Part shown: positions 45,700-55,000 of the stretch, one piece after another
How positions within the stretch are numbered: position 1 is the first letter of the stretch
How the letters are laid out: each line of letters starts with the position of its first letter
Assembly (NCBI GenBank): GCA_028023455.1
Contig: JAQFVV010012418.1
Location: 9,359,244 to 9,423,243, forward strand
Reading direction: 5' to 3'
Origin: Epiperipatus broadwayi
Taxonomy: Eukaryota > Onychophora > Udeonychophora > Euonychophora > Peripatidae
DNA: 64,000 nt
Translations under genes and position numbers: made by a program
The notes under the pieces: generated by a model
Seen by the model: only the letters and a program-made list of their open reading frames with translations
The model's database searches: none
Told to the model about the DNA's origin: nothing

Positions 45700-47570
45700 A
45701 AAAATATCTCACTAGAGGTTAGAGTACTGATGGACAAGTGACCAAGTGTCTGCAAAAATGTCTGATGGGGTGATTTTTTTATCTCTCTGTTTTATTGTCT
45801 CTAATTTGTTTTTAAATGTGTTAAAATTTCTTGCATTACTATTATAAAGAATGCATATAGTATAAATGCTGCACTTCTTATTTTTTGTAGGCTACTGCAC
45901 TCAAAGAATATATGTTTTTGGTTCTCTTCTGATCTATGGCACAACTCACATATAGTGCCAATGTTAAGTATGTTTCTCTTATATCTCATGAAATATAATG
46001 TTGGTAATAACCACATATTCATTTTAAGTAGAAAATCAAAAAATTTGGGCTCGAGTGTCCAATACTTAAATCTACGCATTAGCTACTTATTATTATTAAT
46101 GCCTAGCATTGTAAGTCTAAATTATAATTTGTGTTTTTGTTTAGACGTTTATATGTACATATTCCAGTACCAGTTATCTGTGGGAAAGTTATGTTAGAGT
46201 TAGATATTGATTTAATAGGTTCTATGATTGCATACAGATATTTTGTGTATGGAGGAGGTTTGTCTATCGGTGTTATTTTAAGAGTGACTTCTAAATTCTT
46301 GTCATGGATGATAAAAGATTAATAGTTTTTTGTATTGTAAATACATAAATAGAATTTAGTCTTAATCCATTTATGTTATTATGATACTGCATTTGCCTGA
46401 GTAAGATGGCCACTATTTTTCTTCCCCATAAAAGTTTTCTACTCAGCGAATAAATCTTTGATGTAAAGAATTTTGTAAAGACTATAATTGGTGTATAATA
46501 AGTAATTTTTGTAATAATCAGCATGTTTATAAGTGATACTTCTGACTATAGAGAAAGACATGCTTTTGAGAGGGAGGATATAGTCCAATCTATTGTTTGA
46601 ATTAGTTTGTTTTGTATTTGCCTTTGCATAGCCATGTAACTCAAGTGAAAAGAGAATCCTAAATGGGCTATAGGTTTACCATCAAATACATTTGTATGTG
46701 TTTTGCCTGTGTATATACACCATGCACATGTTTTATTAACGTTAAACTCTAATTTAGAAGTGCAAGTGTATTCATGTAATATATCAGTTAATAATGTTTG
46801 TATTTGGTTTTTTAGTTGTTAGAAAAATTGTTATATCATCCATGTAGGCCAGTGGTTTTCAATCTGTGGGTTGCAACCCCTTTGAGGGTCCAACAACCCT
46901 TTCACAGGGATCACCAAAGACCATTGGAAAACACATTTTCGATTCATAACAGTAGCAAAATTAAAGGTTGGAGGTCACCACAACATAAGAACTATATTAA
47001 AGGGTCATAGCATTAGGAAGGTTGAGAGCCACTGATGTAGGCTATGCAGGCTACATTATGACCAAGTGTGGATATATAGATCCCTGGGAACCAATTTTTA
47101 TTGTTATTAAGTAGTGGATTTATGTACGTGGTGAATAGCAATACCCTAAGCAGAGACCCTTGTAAGATTGATTGATGTGGATTAAAAGGGAGAGACATTT
47201 TTCCATTTGGACTTAAGTATATTTCTCTATTTATTAGCAAGTTTGTGAGTAAATATAATACTGATTTTGGTATTGTTGTTTTTTCTAATATTTTTATGAG
47301 TACATCAATCGGTACCGAATCAAACACAGTCCTTATATCCAGTTGTACTGCAATCATGCTGTACTTCTTTTTGCATTTCGCACAATATCAATTACAATTT
47401 TGAATACTAAAGGTGCTTGACCTTTTGATGAGCCTTTTTTAGCAAATTGTGCCTGTAATATCAAAGGTGTGGTTCAATTTTGTTTTTTATTACTGTTTCC
47501 AATAATTTAATACCCAATGGGACCATAGATATTGGCCTTAGATAATGGAAATAGTCCAACATATTACTAC
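45700..47570 (-). pseudogene. LINE reverse transcriptase remnant, split by a hAT insertion
   Basis: Minus-strand order from 47570 downwards: LRPISMVPLGIKLLETVIKN (RPIS motif), AQFAKKGSSKGQAPLVF, AVQLDIRTVFDSVPIDVLIKIL (RT motif A; the second usual residue kept as LDI), LQGSLLRVLLFTTYINPL (QGS..GP.LF..YIN), and AYMDDIT (catalytic YxDD). The hAT insertion 46850-47034 falls within AYMDD. Later come HLGFSFHL, then LINMLIITKITYY and a C-terminal CELCHRSEENQKHIFFEC (zinc knuckle, about 45970-45915). The order fits an R1/I/Jockey-type LINE. Stops and shifts break the frame. It lies antisense in an MLH1 intron. Confidence 0.75.
46850..47034. mobile_element. SPIN/URR1-like hAT non-autonomous element
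   Basis: Ends are CAGTGGTTTTCAA at the left and, inverted, CAGTGGCTCTCAA at the right. Exact eight-base target duplications ATGTAGGC flank it (46842-46849 and 47035-47042). Internal blocks (GTGGGTTGCAACCCCTTTGA, CCTTTCACAGGGATCACC, AAAGACCATTGGAAAACACA, ATAACAGTAGCAAAATTA, GGTCACCACAACATAAG and GCATTAGGAAGGTTGAGAGC) match what I remember of the SPIN/URR1 family of hAT elements known from rodents and other tetrapods. The family comparison is from memory, not from a search. 185 bp, no coding capacity. It sits in the YMDD codons of a LINE. Confidence 0.8.
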
Positions 47571-48455
47571 TACTTAAATTTTTTTTTTTTTAATACTGTA
47601 TAGAAAATATTCCACTAAAATATTTTTATAATAAAAAGTTATTTTAGCTCTTTATTAGAACATTGGTGCACAAATTATTTATTTTTATAATCCCTAAATT
47701 TATTTTAACTATATTATAATTGATAAATAATCGCTTTGTGTCTATATTTGTAATAAGTAAGATATATGTGATATATTACACAAAAATAAAATGGTAGAGC
47801 GTAAAATAAACAAGTAAATGAGTGAACTAATAAATAAATAATTGGCTATTGAGTATATTTGGCTAAGTATTTTCAAAGGAATACCTTCATTATCAAACCC
47901 ATGTGTGAAGTGAATTGTGGAGTAAAACTGTTACTATGAGAAATGCAAAGTGTATGCAAATTATGTTTGCTATTTTTTGGAAATTGCATAACACGTATCT
48001 CTTTTGTTCATCGAATTACAGTCCAAGTTAATAAAGTATGCCTCTTTGATCTTTTTCTTCAAGTTGTGGCACTCTCTGCACATGATAATAAGCATACATA
48101 TGCGGTGAGAGCCTTGTGTGTAATGTTGCCTTCATTTCCCCATGATAGGGTGCGAGGCAATTGTTGACCGGACATACTATGTTATATACTGCTTGCTGTG
48201 TGTGTATTGGAGGAAGCTGATCTTTAGTATTGTTGAGAAGTCTATATTACTAAAGATAAGAATAGTAATAATTTTATGTTAATTATTACAATACTTACAA
48301 TCATGTAATTTCATATTTAATATGTCTAACCCATAACTTTACACACACTGACGTAAATTACACATTAATAAAAACATTTATATTTCTTTCTGAAGGCAGA
48401 ATAGGAATTATAATAGATTTTAATTTAATAATTAATATTATGGGTATACTAGCAC

Positions 48456-48534
48456 AGTTGTATTTTTATATTGGACTATTTCCATCATTTAATATGTGTA
48501 TTGAATGTCTTTAGTCCAATATAAAAATACAACT
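48456..48534. repeat. Small palindrome, Penelope terminal fragment
   Basis: A perfect 21-bp inverted repeat (AGTTGTATTTTTATATTGGAC and its complement at 48514-48534) encloses 37 bases. The following bases (AGAACACCATCATCGCAAACC) and the spacer (GTGTATTGAATGTCTTTA) match the outer end of the Penelope terminal repeats at 13.1 and 15.3 kb. So this is a fold-back of two terminal ends with no coding part between. Confidence 0.75.
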
Positions 48535-49509
48535 AGAACACCATCATCGCAAACCATCAGAAAATACTAACACAGTGTTGAAGTAATTTTCAGGATTTAA
48601 ATGTAACAATATTTCACATTGATTCAACTAGTTGTGATAAATTCATTTCATATTAATATTTTGACATACTTAATGCCTTTTTCTTTACTTCAATGTATTA
48701 ATTTCCAATTGATAGTTTGATTTTCTGAAAAGATAATATAAATTGTCAATCAGTTATCAATACCTGATAATACATTTATTAATTAATGGAATTTGATAAA
48801 TTGTATCTATAATTTAATAATATATTATGAGTATGTTAATTTTAGTAAAAATAAGTAAGGGTATTATTTGCATAAGTTTTATGTATATAAAATGATAAGT
48901 CAAATGATAATGCAATGTAATGGTAATTTGCAGATCTTTGAAGTGGGCTGTTAGACAGCTGTTGTTACAATAATAAAAAGAAATATTGTTTTTAAAAGTG
49001 CAAAAATAGTTGATGATTTCAAATTAAAAAGTTCTGAAATTTTATTCTCTCACATATGAATTATGACAAATTAGTTAGACAATATACTTGATAAAACTGG
49101 TAACAATCAACTCTTTTTAAGCCAATAACAATCTTAACCTCTAGTCAAGGCAATTTCTTTTAACAATAAAGGTGATATTACAGGTTGAAATTGTTAATAG
49201 CTTAAGGATTGGTTGCTATCATCTGCATTTATAAACTTATTAAAGCTTTATTGTCTTAATAAAACTGTTCAGTACTATGATGTAACACATGAATTCAGTG
49301 CACACTGCATAAAAAATTAAAGCTTAGTTTAAAATGCAAATGAATCGAAAGTCTGATAATACTTACATAAATATATATATATATGTATGTGCGTCCAATA
49401 TCTAAATTTCTTGAAAATTTTGAAAGCCAATAATTTTTATGCAAACTTTCTGTAGATCTTGTTTCATACTTTTTGTATTGCTTTACTAGAGTATAATTAC
49501 ATGATTACC

Positions 49510-49980
49510 ATTAATAATAATACCAAACACTCCTTACAGTTGTGCCACCCAAGTGCAAGCATTCGGAATCAATGGATGCAGGAAGGTTTGTGCATAAAAT
49601 TCTTATTTTGTGCCTACTCATTCAACATCCCCAGTGTATTGAATCTTGGATTTGAACTGAGCTCAGATCTATATGACTATACAAGCTAATGGCTTGGGTT
49701 GGAAACATTATGCTGTTTTCATCTTGGGCTCCTAGCTTTATAGTTAATCAAATAGGTAAAAGATGGCTGCTGGAAGGCTGCATTAGATTCTAAGATCTAA
49801 GTGCAGTACTCTTAAATCCAAGGCTCCTCACTGATGAAAGTAACAAGCTAGAAACTAGTCTGGGGATGTTAGATGATTAGGCACTAGATAGGGATTTTAT
49901 GCACAAATCTTCCTGCATCCATTGATTATGAAGGCTTGCACTTAGTGGCACTACTGCATGGAGAGTTTGGTATTCTTATT
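49510..49980 (+). mobile_element. Foldback element in MLH1 intron 2, ribozyme-bearing
   Basis: About 465 bp. Terminal inverted repeats of about 110 bp: left TACCAAACACTCCTTACAG...TGTGCCAC, right ...GTGGCACTACTGCATG, GAGAGTTTGGTA. Shared interior with the 35-kb palindrome includes AATCAATGGATGC, TTGTGCATAAAAT, TAAGATCTAAGTGCAGTACTC and CTAGAAACTAGTCTGGGG. It contains an intact hammerhead core in the same direction as MLH1. Flanking TTAATAA on both sides, one inverted relative to the other, resembles the tips of the other copies. Confidence 0.85.
49825..49866 (+). ncRNA. Hammerhead ribozyme motif, MLH1 intron, sense
   Basis: TCCTCA (49825-49830), canonical core CTGATGA (49831-49837), stem II AAGT/GCTA with loop AACAA (three pairs, one G-T, plus the A-A next to the core), GAAA (49851-49854), CTAGTC ending at 49860, and TGGGGA (49861-49866). 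Stem I is six pairs. Relative to the 36-kb copy, stem II changed from GGC/GCC to AGT/GCT: one strand change at each of the first positions keeps pairing (G-C to A-T), another becomes G-T. All invariant core bases are present. As it lies in the sense strand of MLH1, the pre-mRNA would carry it. Confidence 0.65.
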
Positions 49981-50074
49981 AAAGTAAAATTAATTGCATT
50001 TTTCTATTTTTTTTAAAATTTTTGTATCTTTCTATTATTATCTCTACTATTTACTAAATAATTAAATTTTTTAG

Positions 50075-50247
50075 AAAGAAGATTTAAATATTGTATGTGA
50101 ACGCTTTACTACAAGTAAGTTGCAAAAGTTTGAAGATTTGACTAGCATTAACACTTATGGATTTCGAGGCGAAGCATTGGCTAGTATTAGTCATGTAGCT
50201 CACGTGACTATTTTAACAAGGACCAGTGATTCTATGTGTGCTTATAA
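50075..50247 (+). CDS. MLH1: MLH1, exon 3 (human exons 3 and 4 joined)
   Basis: 173 nt, equal to human exon 3 (99) plus exon 4 (74). Reads [40 protein letters not shown], then [30 protein letters not shown] is GHKL motif III, which forms the lid over [11 protein letters not shown] is a MutL hallmark. It is bounded by a TTTTTTAG acceptor and a perfect GTAAGT donor that splits a lysine codon (AA then A), the same phase as the human intron 4. The intron between human exons 3 and 4 is therefore absent here. Confidence 0.95.
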
Positions 50248-51519
50248 GTAAGTTAAGAAAAGATGTATGTATTTATTTGTATGTATTATAAATAAATATT
50301 ATTAGACAAAATGACTGCTAAAATAGTACTATTAAGCATAATAATTATATAATTACTTGTAGCAACCTCCATTTCCTTTCTCTTTCACCTACTCCACACT
50401 AATTTGTAACTATATATTTTTAATATTAATCATACTAACAAAACATTGTTTCTTTACTTCAATCATTAGTGGCTAACAAATAGTAGATCTACTGTGTCCA
50501 TATCTTCGATCTAGTTATGGCTTATAGCCTTATTCAGTTGTAGACCAATGCACTTCACTTCAAGCAATCACTTATTTTACATTATAATTTTTAATAGATA
50601 TGACAGTAAATAGGAGCGTCATGTCATATATTTTATAATCAGTGACTAAAAAATGTCTACGATTAACAAAAAACTGAGATCACCAAAATAGTTATTGGTT
50701 GAGTGTCAGAATAGCATGTTTTTGAATTTCAGGTTCTTATCTTGATAATATAAAATATATGAGGTGAGGTGCTTGATGTGAGATATATTAATTAAAAGTT
50801 CTTACTGATAAAAGCTAAAAATAGTCTTGGGGATATGAGTATAATAGTATTATCTTTAACCATCTAGTAGTTAACTCGTGAGCTTAACATAATATAAATC
50901 GTAATTTATTCTTTGTTCTTTTATTTTCTTTTGAAACAATTTATTTTTATTTACTTAGTCTTTGTACTTCCCACATTTTCATTTTTTTCTATTTTTTTCT
51001 CTTTTCAACTATATGCATATATAATATGCAAGAGTTTAGAATATTGATTTTAATAATTTATATATTTATGTATTTATATATACCAATACCAAGTGTTTGT
51101 TATGGTAATATTATAATATCTAATAGTCAAGAGATTTTTTTAAAATTTGTAACCAATTTAACCTCCAATAATGTTTTTTTTTTTTGGTTTTGTTTTAATA
51201 TTTATAATCAAATTGTTTTTATTTTAAGAACTGTGATCTCTCTCTCTCTTTTTTTGAGTCAAAATTCTATTAAAATTGAAAATATAATAAAATTAAATAA
51301 ATTTAATATATATAGTTCTCACTTTAGAAAAAGGAAAAAAAAACCTCTTTAAAAAACAGTGTTTTATACTTTTTTAAATGTTTAATTTTATATATCTCAG
51401 AATTCTTACACAGAGGGAATTGTCACTGATATTTATTTTTTATATGTACATACACACTTAACATACATGTTATAGCAATGCTTCCACTCTTTTACAAACA
51501 AGATTCACTTTTGTTCTAG
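50248..51519 (+). other. MLH1 intron 3
   Basis: GTAAGT...TTGTTCTAG. Contains a degenerate foldback unit (50460-50880). The 108-codon frame at 51026-51352 is AT-driven and not called. Confidence 0.85.
50460..50880. repeat. Degenerate foldback unit with hammerhead traces
   Basis: Left part, on the minus strand (50545-50503): CAACTGAATA, AGGC TATAA GCCA, then TAACTAGATC, which lines up with CTGACGA AGGC CACAA GCCA GAAACTAGTC of the intact copies. Right part, on the plus strand (50799-50833): TTCTTA, CTGATAA, AAGCTAAAAATAGTC, TTGGGGA. Both cores have lost invariant bases. The outer parts are only loosely inverted (TAGTAGATCTACTGTG and CTATTATACTC...). An old member of the same group. Confidence 0.45.
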
Positions 51520-51592
51520 AGTTTTCTATAGTGATGGCAAGCCTAAAGATATGCCTAAACCTTGTGCAGGAAATCAAGGAACACAAATTACT
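51520..51592 (+). CDS. MLH1: MLH1, exon 4 (human exon 5)
   Basis: 73 nt, the same size as human exon 5. Reads (K)[20 protein letters not shown] then TQIT and closes at GTAAGT on a codon boundary. GNQGTQIT is GHKL motif IV. The sum of the four exons is 450 nt. The next exon, expected to begin VEDLFYN, was not found between here and 64000, so the following intron is longer than 12.4 kb. Confidence 0.95.
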
Positions 51593-51799
51593 GTAAGTCT
51601 TATATATATATTTAAACTTAAGTTCAATAAATTAAAAATATAATTATAAATAAATCTGACATATGATATCATGTTCACAGGTTATCTAAAATTAATACAA
51701 TTATCTTGATATTAATTAAAGAAAGGTAAGTGCTGTACAGAATTATTGAAATAAGATTTTATTATTTGAGAGGAACAGACTTGCTCTACAATAAATGTG

Positions 51800-54700
51800 A
51801 TGAATCCATATTTGAATTGCTAAAGGATCTTTTAGATATCCTCAACAATTTTTATTTTGCAGATCTGCTGATTTAACTTCTGCTCTGATGTAAAGATTAT
51901 CATCAAAATTCTGTTACTTTTGAGAGATACCATGTTGATTGAGTTTTCTGACTAATGCCAGACATCGATTATGATATGAAATCTTGCATCAGTTAACAAA
52001 TGTTGGTCACTCTTTGGAGGTATTATTTTTATAAGCTACTTTCAGAAATACTTTAACAAAATGTCTAATTGATGCTGTCCATTGTATTTTATTCTCTGCC
52101 AGATTTTCTTTAAAATATCTTTGAAATTATTCTTATAATATAACATAAATGGAATCTACCTGTCTCATGAAAACTAAATTCAAGTTTATAATAAAATCCC
52201 TTTTAGGAAGTTTACATCATTCATTTGTTTCACCTATCCAATCCAAGGAAGATGTGATTTTACAATAGTGGATTCTATATTGATTGCTTTTATGATCTTG
52301 CCATTGTATTTTTGAATTTTTTTGGATCATCCTTAAATGAAACTCTTCTAATGCCATTATGTTGTATTGATAAAGTGTCCAAATCTCACTTCTGTGCAAT
52401 AAATTCTGTAAAATAACAGCTCTAAATGCAGCTAACTTAGTTGCAATAGTTATTTTCCTGAGAAACAACAGGACATTGAAGTCTTTTCTGCATTTGAATG
52501 TTTAAACCCATCTTTTTTTTTTTATAAAACTACTAAGATATTTAAATTACTTTTCATTTTCTTAAGTTGATAACCATCTAAATTAAAAGGTAGTGAGGAT
52601 TTTTTTTTCATATAAAGAACTTGAGTTTTTTGAATAATAATTATTAAACAAAACTTTTTATATATTGCATTCAAAATACTAAATATATTCTGTAGATTGG
52701 CTAAGAATTGATAAAAATAGCATTGTCAGCATTTGTAAATCCAGAATTCAAAAAGCTGAAGTTGTTGCTTTAATTGATTCAAATTAAAAATTGCATAATC
52801 AAACCTGTATCTCATCTTGATCTCTGTTTCATTAAGCTGCTTTCAGACTGTTCCAAAGACAGTTGTCTTAAAAACCAGAAACAGGGTCAGAGTAAGAATT
52901 CAAGTCCATATCTTTATTTAACAGCAGTTTTTTTCCAAAATATCTCAAATAAATTTTAATAGACAACCAACTAGTTTCAAACAATGTCACAGACCAGTTT
53001 AATTAATTGAATCAAATGCCCTGGCTAATTCAATGAAAGCAATATATAAATCTCTCTTAATCCTGATATTTTTCTGGTAGTTGTCTGCCAACAAAAATTA
53101 TGTCTATAATGCTTTTTAACTATTCATCTATAACTAGAAACAACTTTTTCAAGAAAACTCTTAAAAGACAGAAATTGCAACAGGCGGAAAAAAATAAAAT
53201 GAAATATATATATATATTAGTGAATAATCAAAACAAATTTCAAATAAACATTTTATATGTGTGAAGATTGGAAGAATTTCAACTTCATAGGTATTTTTCA
53301 CATGTATTAGGTTAAAAGCAGGTTCACTTTTAATTTAAGATGAATCAGATGGAAAATACTATTTCTAGATAACTTGGTTTTATCCAGCATAGCTAGTTTT
53401 TGATTAGCTGTTGCTTGGTTATATCTTAGCTTAAATATTTCTGGATAAAAATGCAGAAATCAACAGTTTATTTTGATTCAAATGCAAACACTATATAAAT
53501 TTTATTTCTGGTATAACATTTTTGCTGTATTTGTCTGGAATCAAAACCCACATTTATAATGCTTTTTGATTTTCTAAAATCACATTTTGTTTCTGATAAT
53601 TATGAAAGTATTTTAGCTATAGTGAATAACAGTAATATAATTTTTATAAATTATGACAATAAAAACATATTTGAGATCAAGTAGTAGAATTTTATTAGTT
53701 CGTTTATTCTAAAAAATCCTAATACTTTAGAAGTTAAAGCATCAATATCATATTTTAAAACTTTTCCAGATATTTCATCATCTGCAGTTTTTATTTTTAA
53801 AATTAAAAAGAGTTTCTATAACATAATTAAAATGGATATCTTAATCTAAATTTAAACCAGATAGTAAAAATGAATATAGTATTAAAAGTTATGTTCTAAA
53901 TATTCACCTTTATTCACATTTTATTTTCATGGAATTAAAAAAGAAATCTAAAGCAATTATATTCAGTGGATGGCTATATCTTTTTTTACTGGTTATATCC
54001 ATCAATCATTTTAAAGTCTTTTAATCTCTACATGGTGTAATGCAGTGATATATTGATTTCCCATCATTTCTGGTATTTGTACTTTTTATAAACTCTTGAC
54101 CAATAAATCATATGATTATTTATTTACATAAGCCTTTTTATTAGTTGTTGAGTTCCTTCCTTTAATTGTATATCATTTATAAAGCTCCATATTACTTTAA
54201 AATTCAAATGAGTTATTTTAGCATTTAATAGCTATTGAAATGCACTTTATTTTTTAATAGAGTTGTCATTTTACATTTGGAAGGTAATAGTCTTAAAATC
54301 TGTTCATAAGTACTTTTGCAATATTAATTTTTTTTTTTTTTTTACATTCGAACTTCTAATTGTAACATAATATATATGGCAGTGTTTTGTGCATGGATGC
54401 ATTTAAATTTATTATAATGATTATAAGAAAATCATTTCATGATAGTCGATAATCTATTATGCAAAAATTAAATAACAGCAGTTCATTTGATTTCCTCAGA
54501 AGCAATATTATTATATTAATAGCTTTAGGCCAAACTGTATTCTTCCTACAATGTGCATATTAAAGACATGGAAACAAAAAAAATCCCATCTTTCGATAAT
54601 ATATCCCAATAGTATTACGTAAAAAAGAGTAAAAGTTTTTTTTCTCTTAACTTTTTGAATCTAATATTGGAGTATAAGCACTAATAAAATAGGCATAGGT

Positions 54701-55000
54701 AGTATTGTTCAAACCAATTTTTTAACATCATTAGTCTTTCATTGATGTATCTAGGAATTCCAAATTAGAAAATAGTAAATTAAATTTATCAGTGAAACCA
54801 ACACATTGTATTCTTTTTTCACTCGATCTGCTCCAAAAAAAAAGAGAAAGACTTGTAACCATTTGCATATTTAATTAAACTTCCTTTTTTTTGAAAATGA
54901 ATTTTATCAAGAGCAATTATATCAATCTTAAATGTTGTCAGATATTCTGTCCCTCTGTTCAGGTTTTGAAGAGTTCATATTTAAAAAGTTTACATTTTTA
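51800..55000 (-). pseudogene. LINE with endonuclease and reverse transcriptase, decayed
   Basis: Minus-strand order from 55000 down: an AP-type endonuclease start with IDIIALDKIHFQKKGSLIKYANGY near 54940-54860 (the ALSETR.....G.....GYTFFWSG block); an RT segment with RDLYIAFIELARAFDSIN near 53055-53000 (DLTKAFDSVN motif A); and a tail with RKITIATKLAAFRAVILQNLLHRSEIWTLYQYN near 52460-52360 (the K...YRA.VL..LLYG.E.WT.Y block) then WQDHKSNQ. This is the order of Jockey/RTE-like LINEs. Stops and shifts are numerous. The 5' end and the RT catalytic YxDD were not located. It is antisense within MLH1. Confidence 0.7.

Larger units (their letters stand above)
42725..50074 (+). other. MLH1 intron 2 (7.35 kb)
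   Basis: GTTAAG...TTTTTAG. Holds a Penelope-like inverted dimer, a LINE with a hAT insertion, a small palindrome, and a hammerhead-bearing foldback element, listed separately. The remaining sequence (42.8-44.0, 47.6-48.4, 48.6-49.5 kb) is AT-rich and shows nothing recognisable. Confidence 0.85.

Noticed and set aside
47013-47357. 114-codon minus-strand frame as a separate gene
   Set aside because: It is part of the LINE reverse transcriptase, and its C-terminal end reads into the hAT insertion.
51026-51352. 108-codon plus-strand frame in MLH1 intron 3
   Set aside because: Low-complexity, hydrophobic and AT-driven; no homology recognised and no MLH1 frame continuity.
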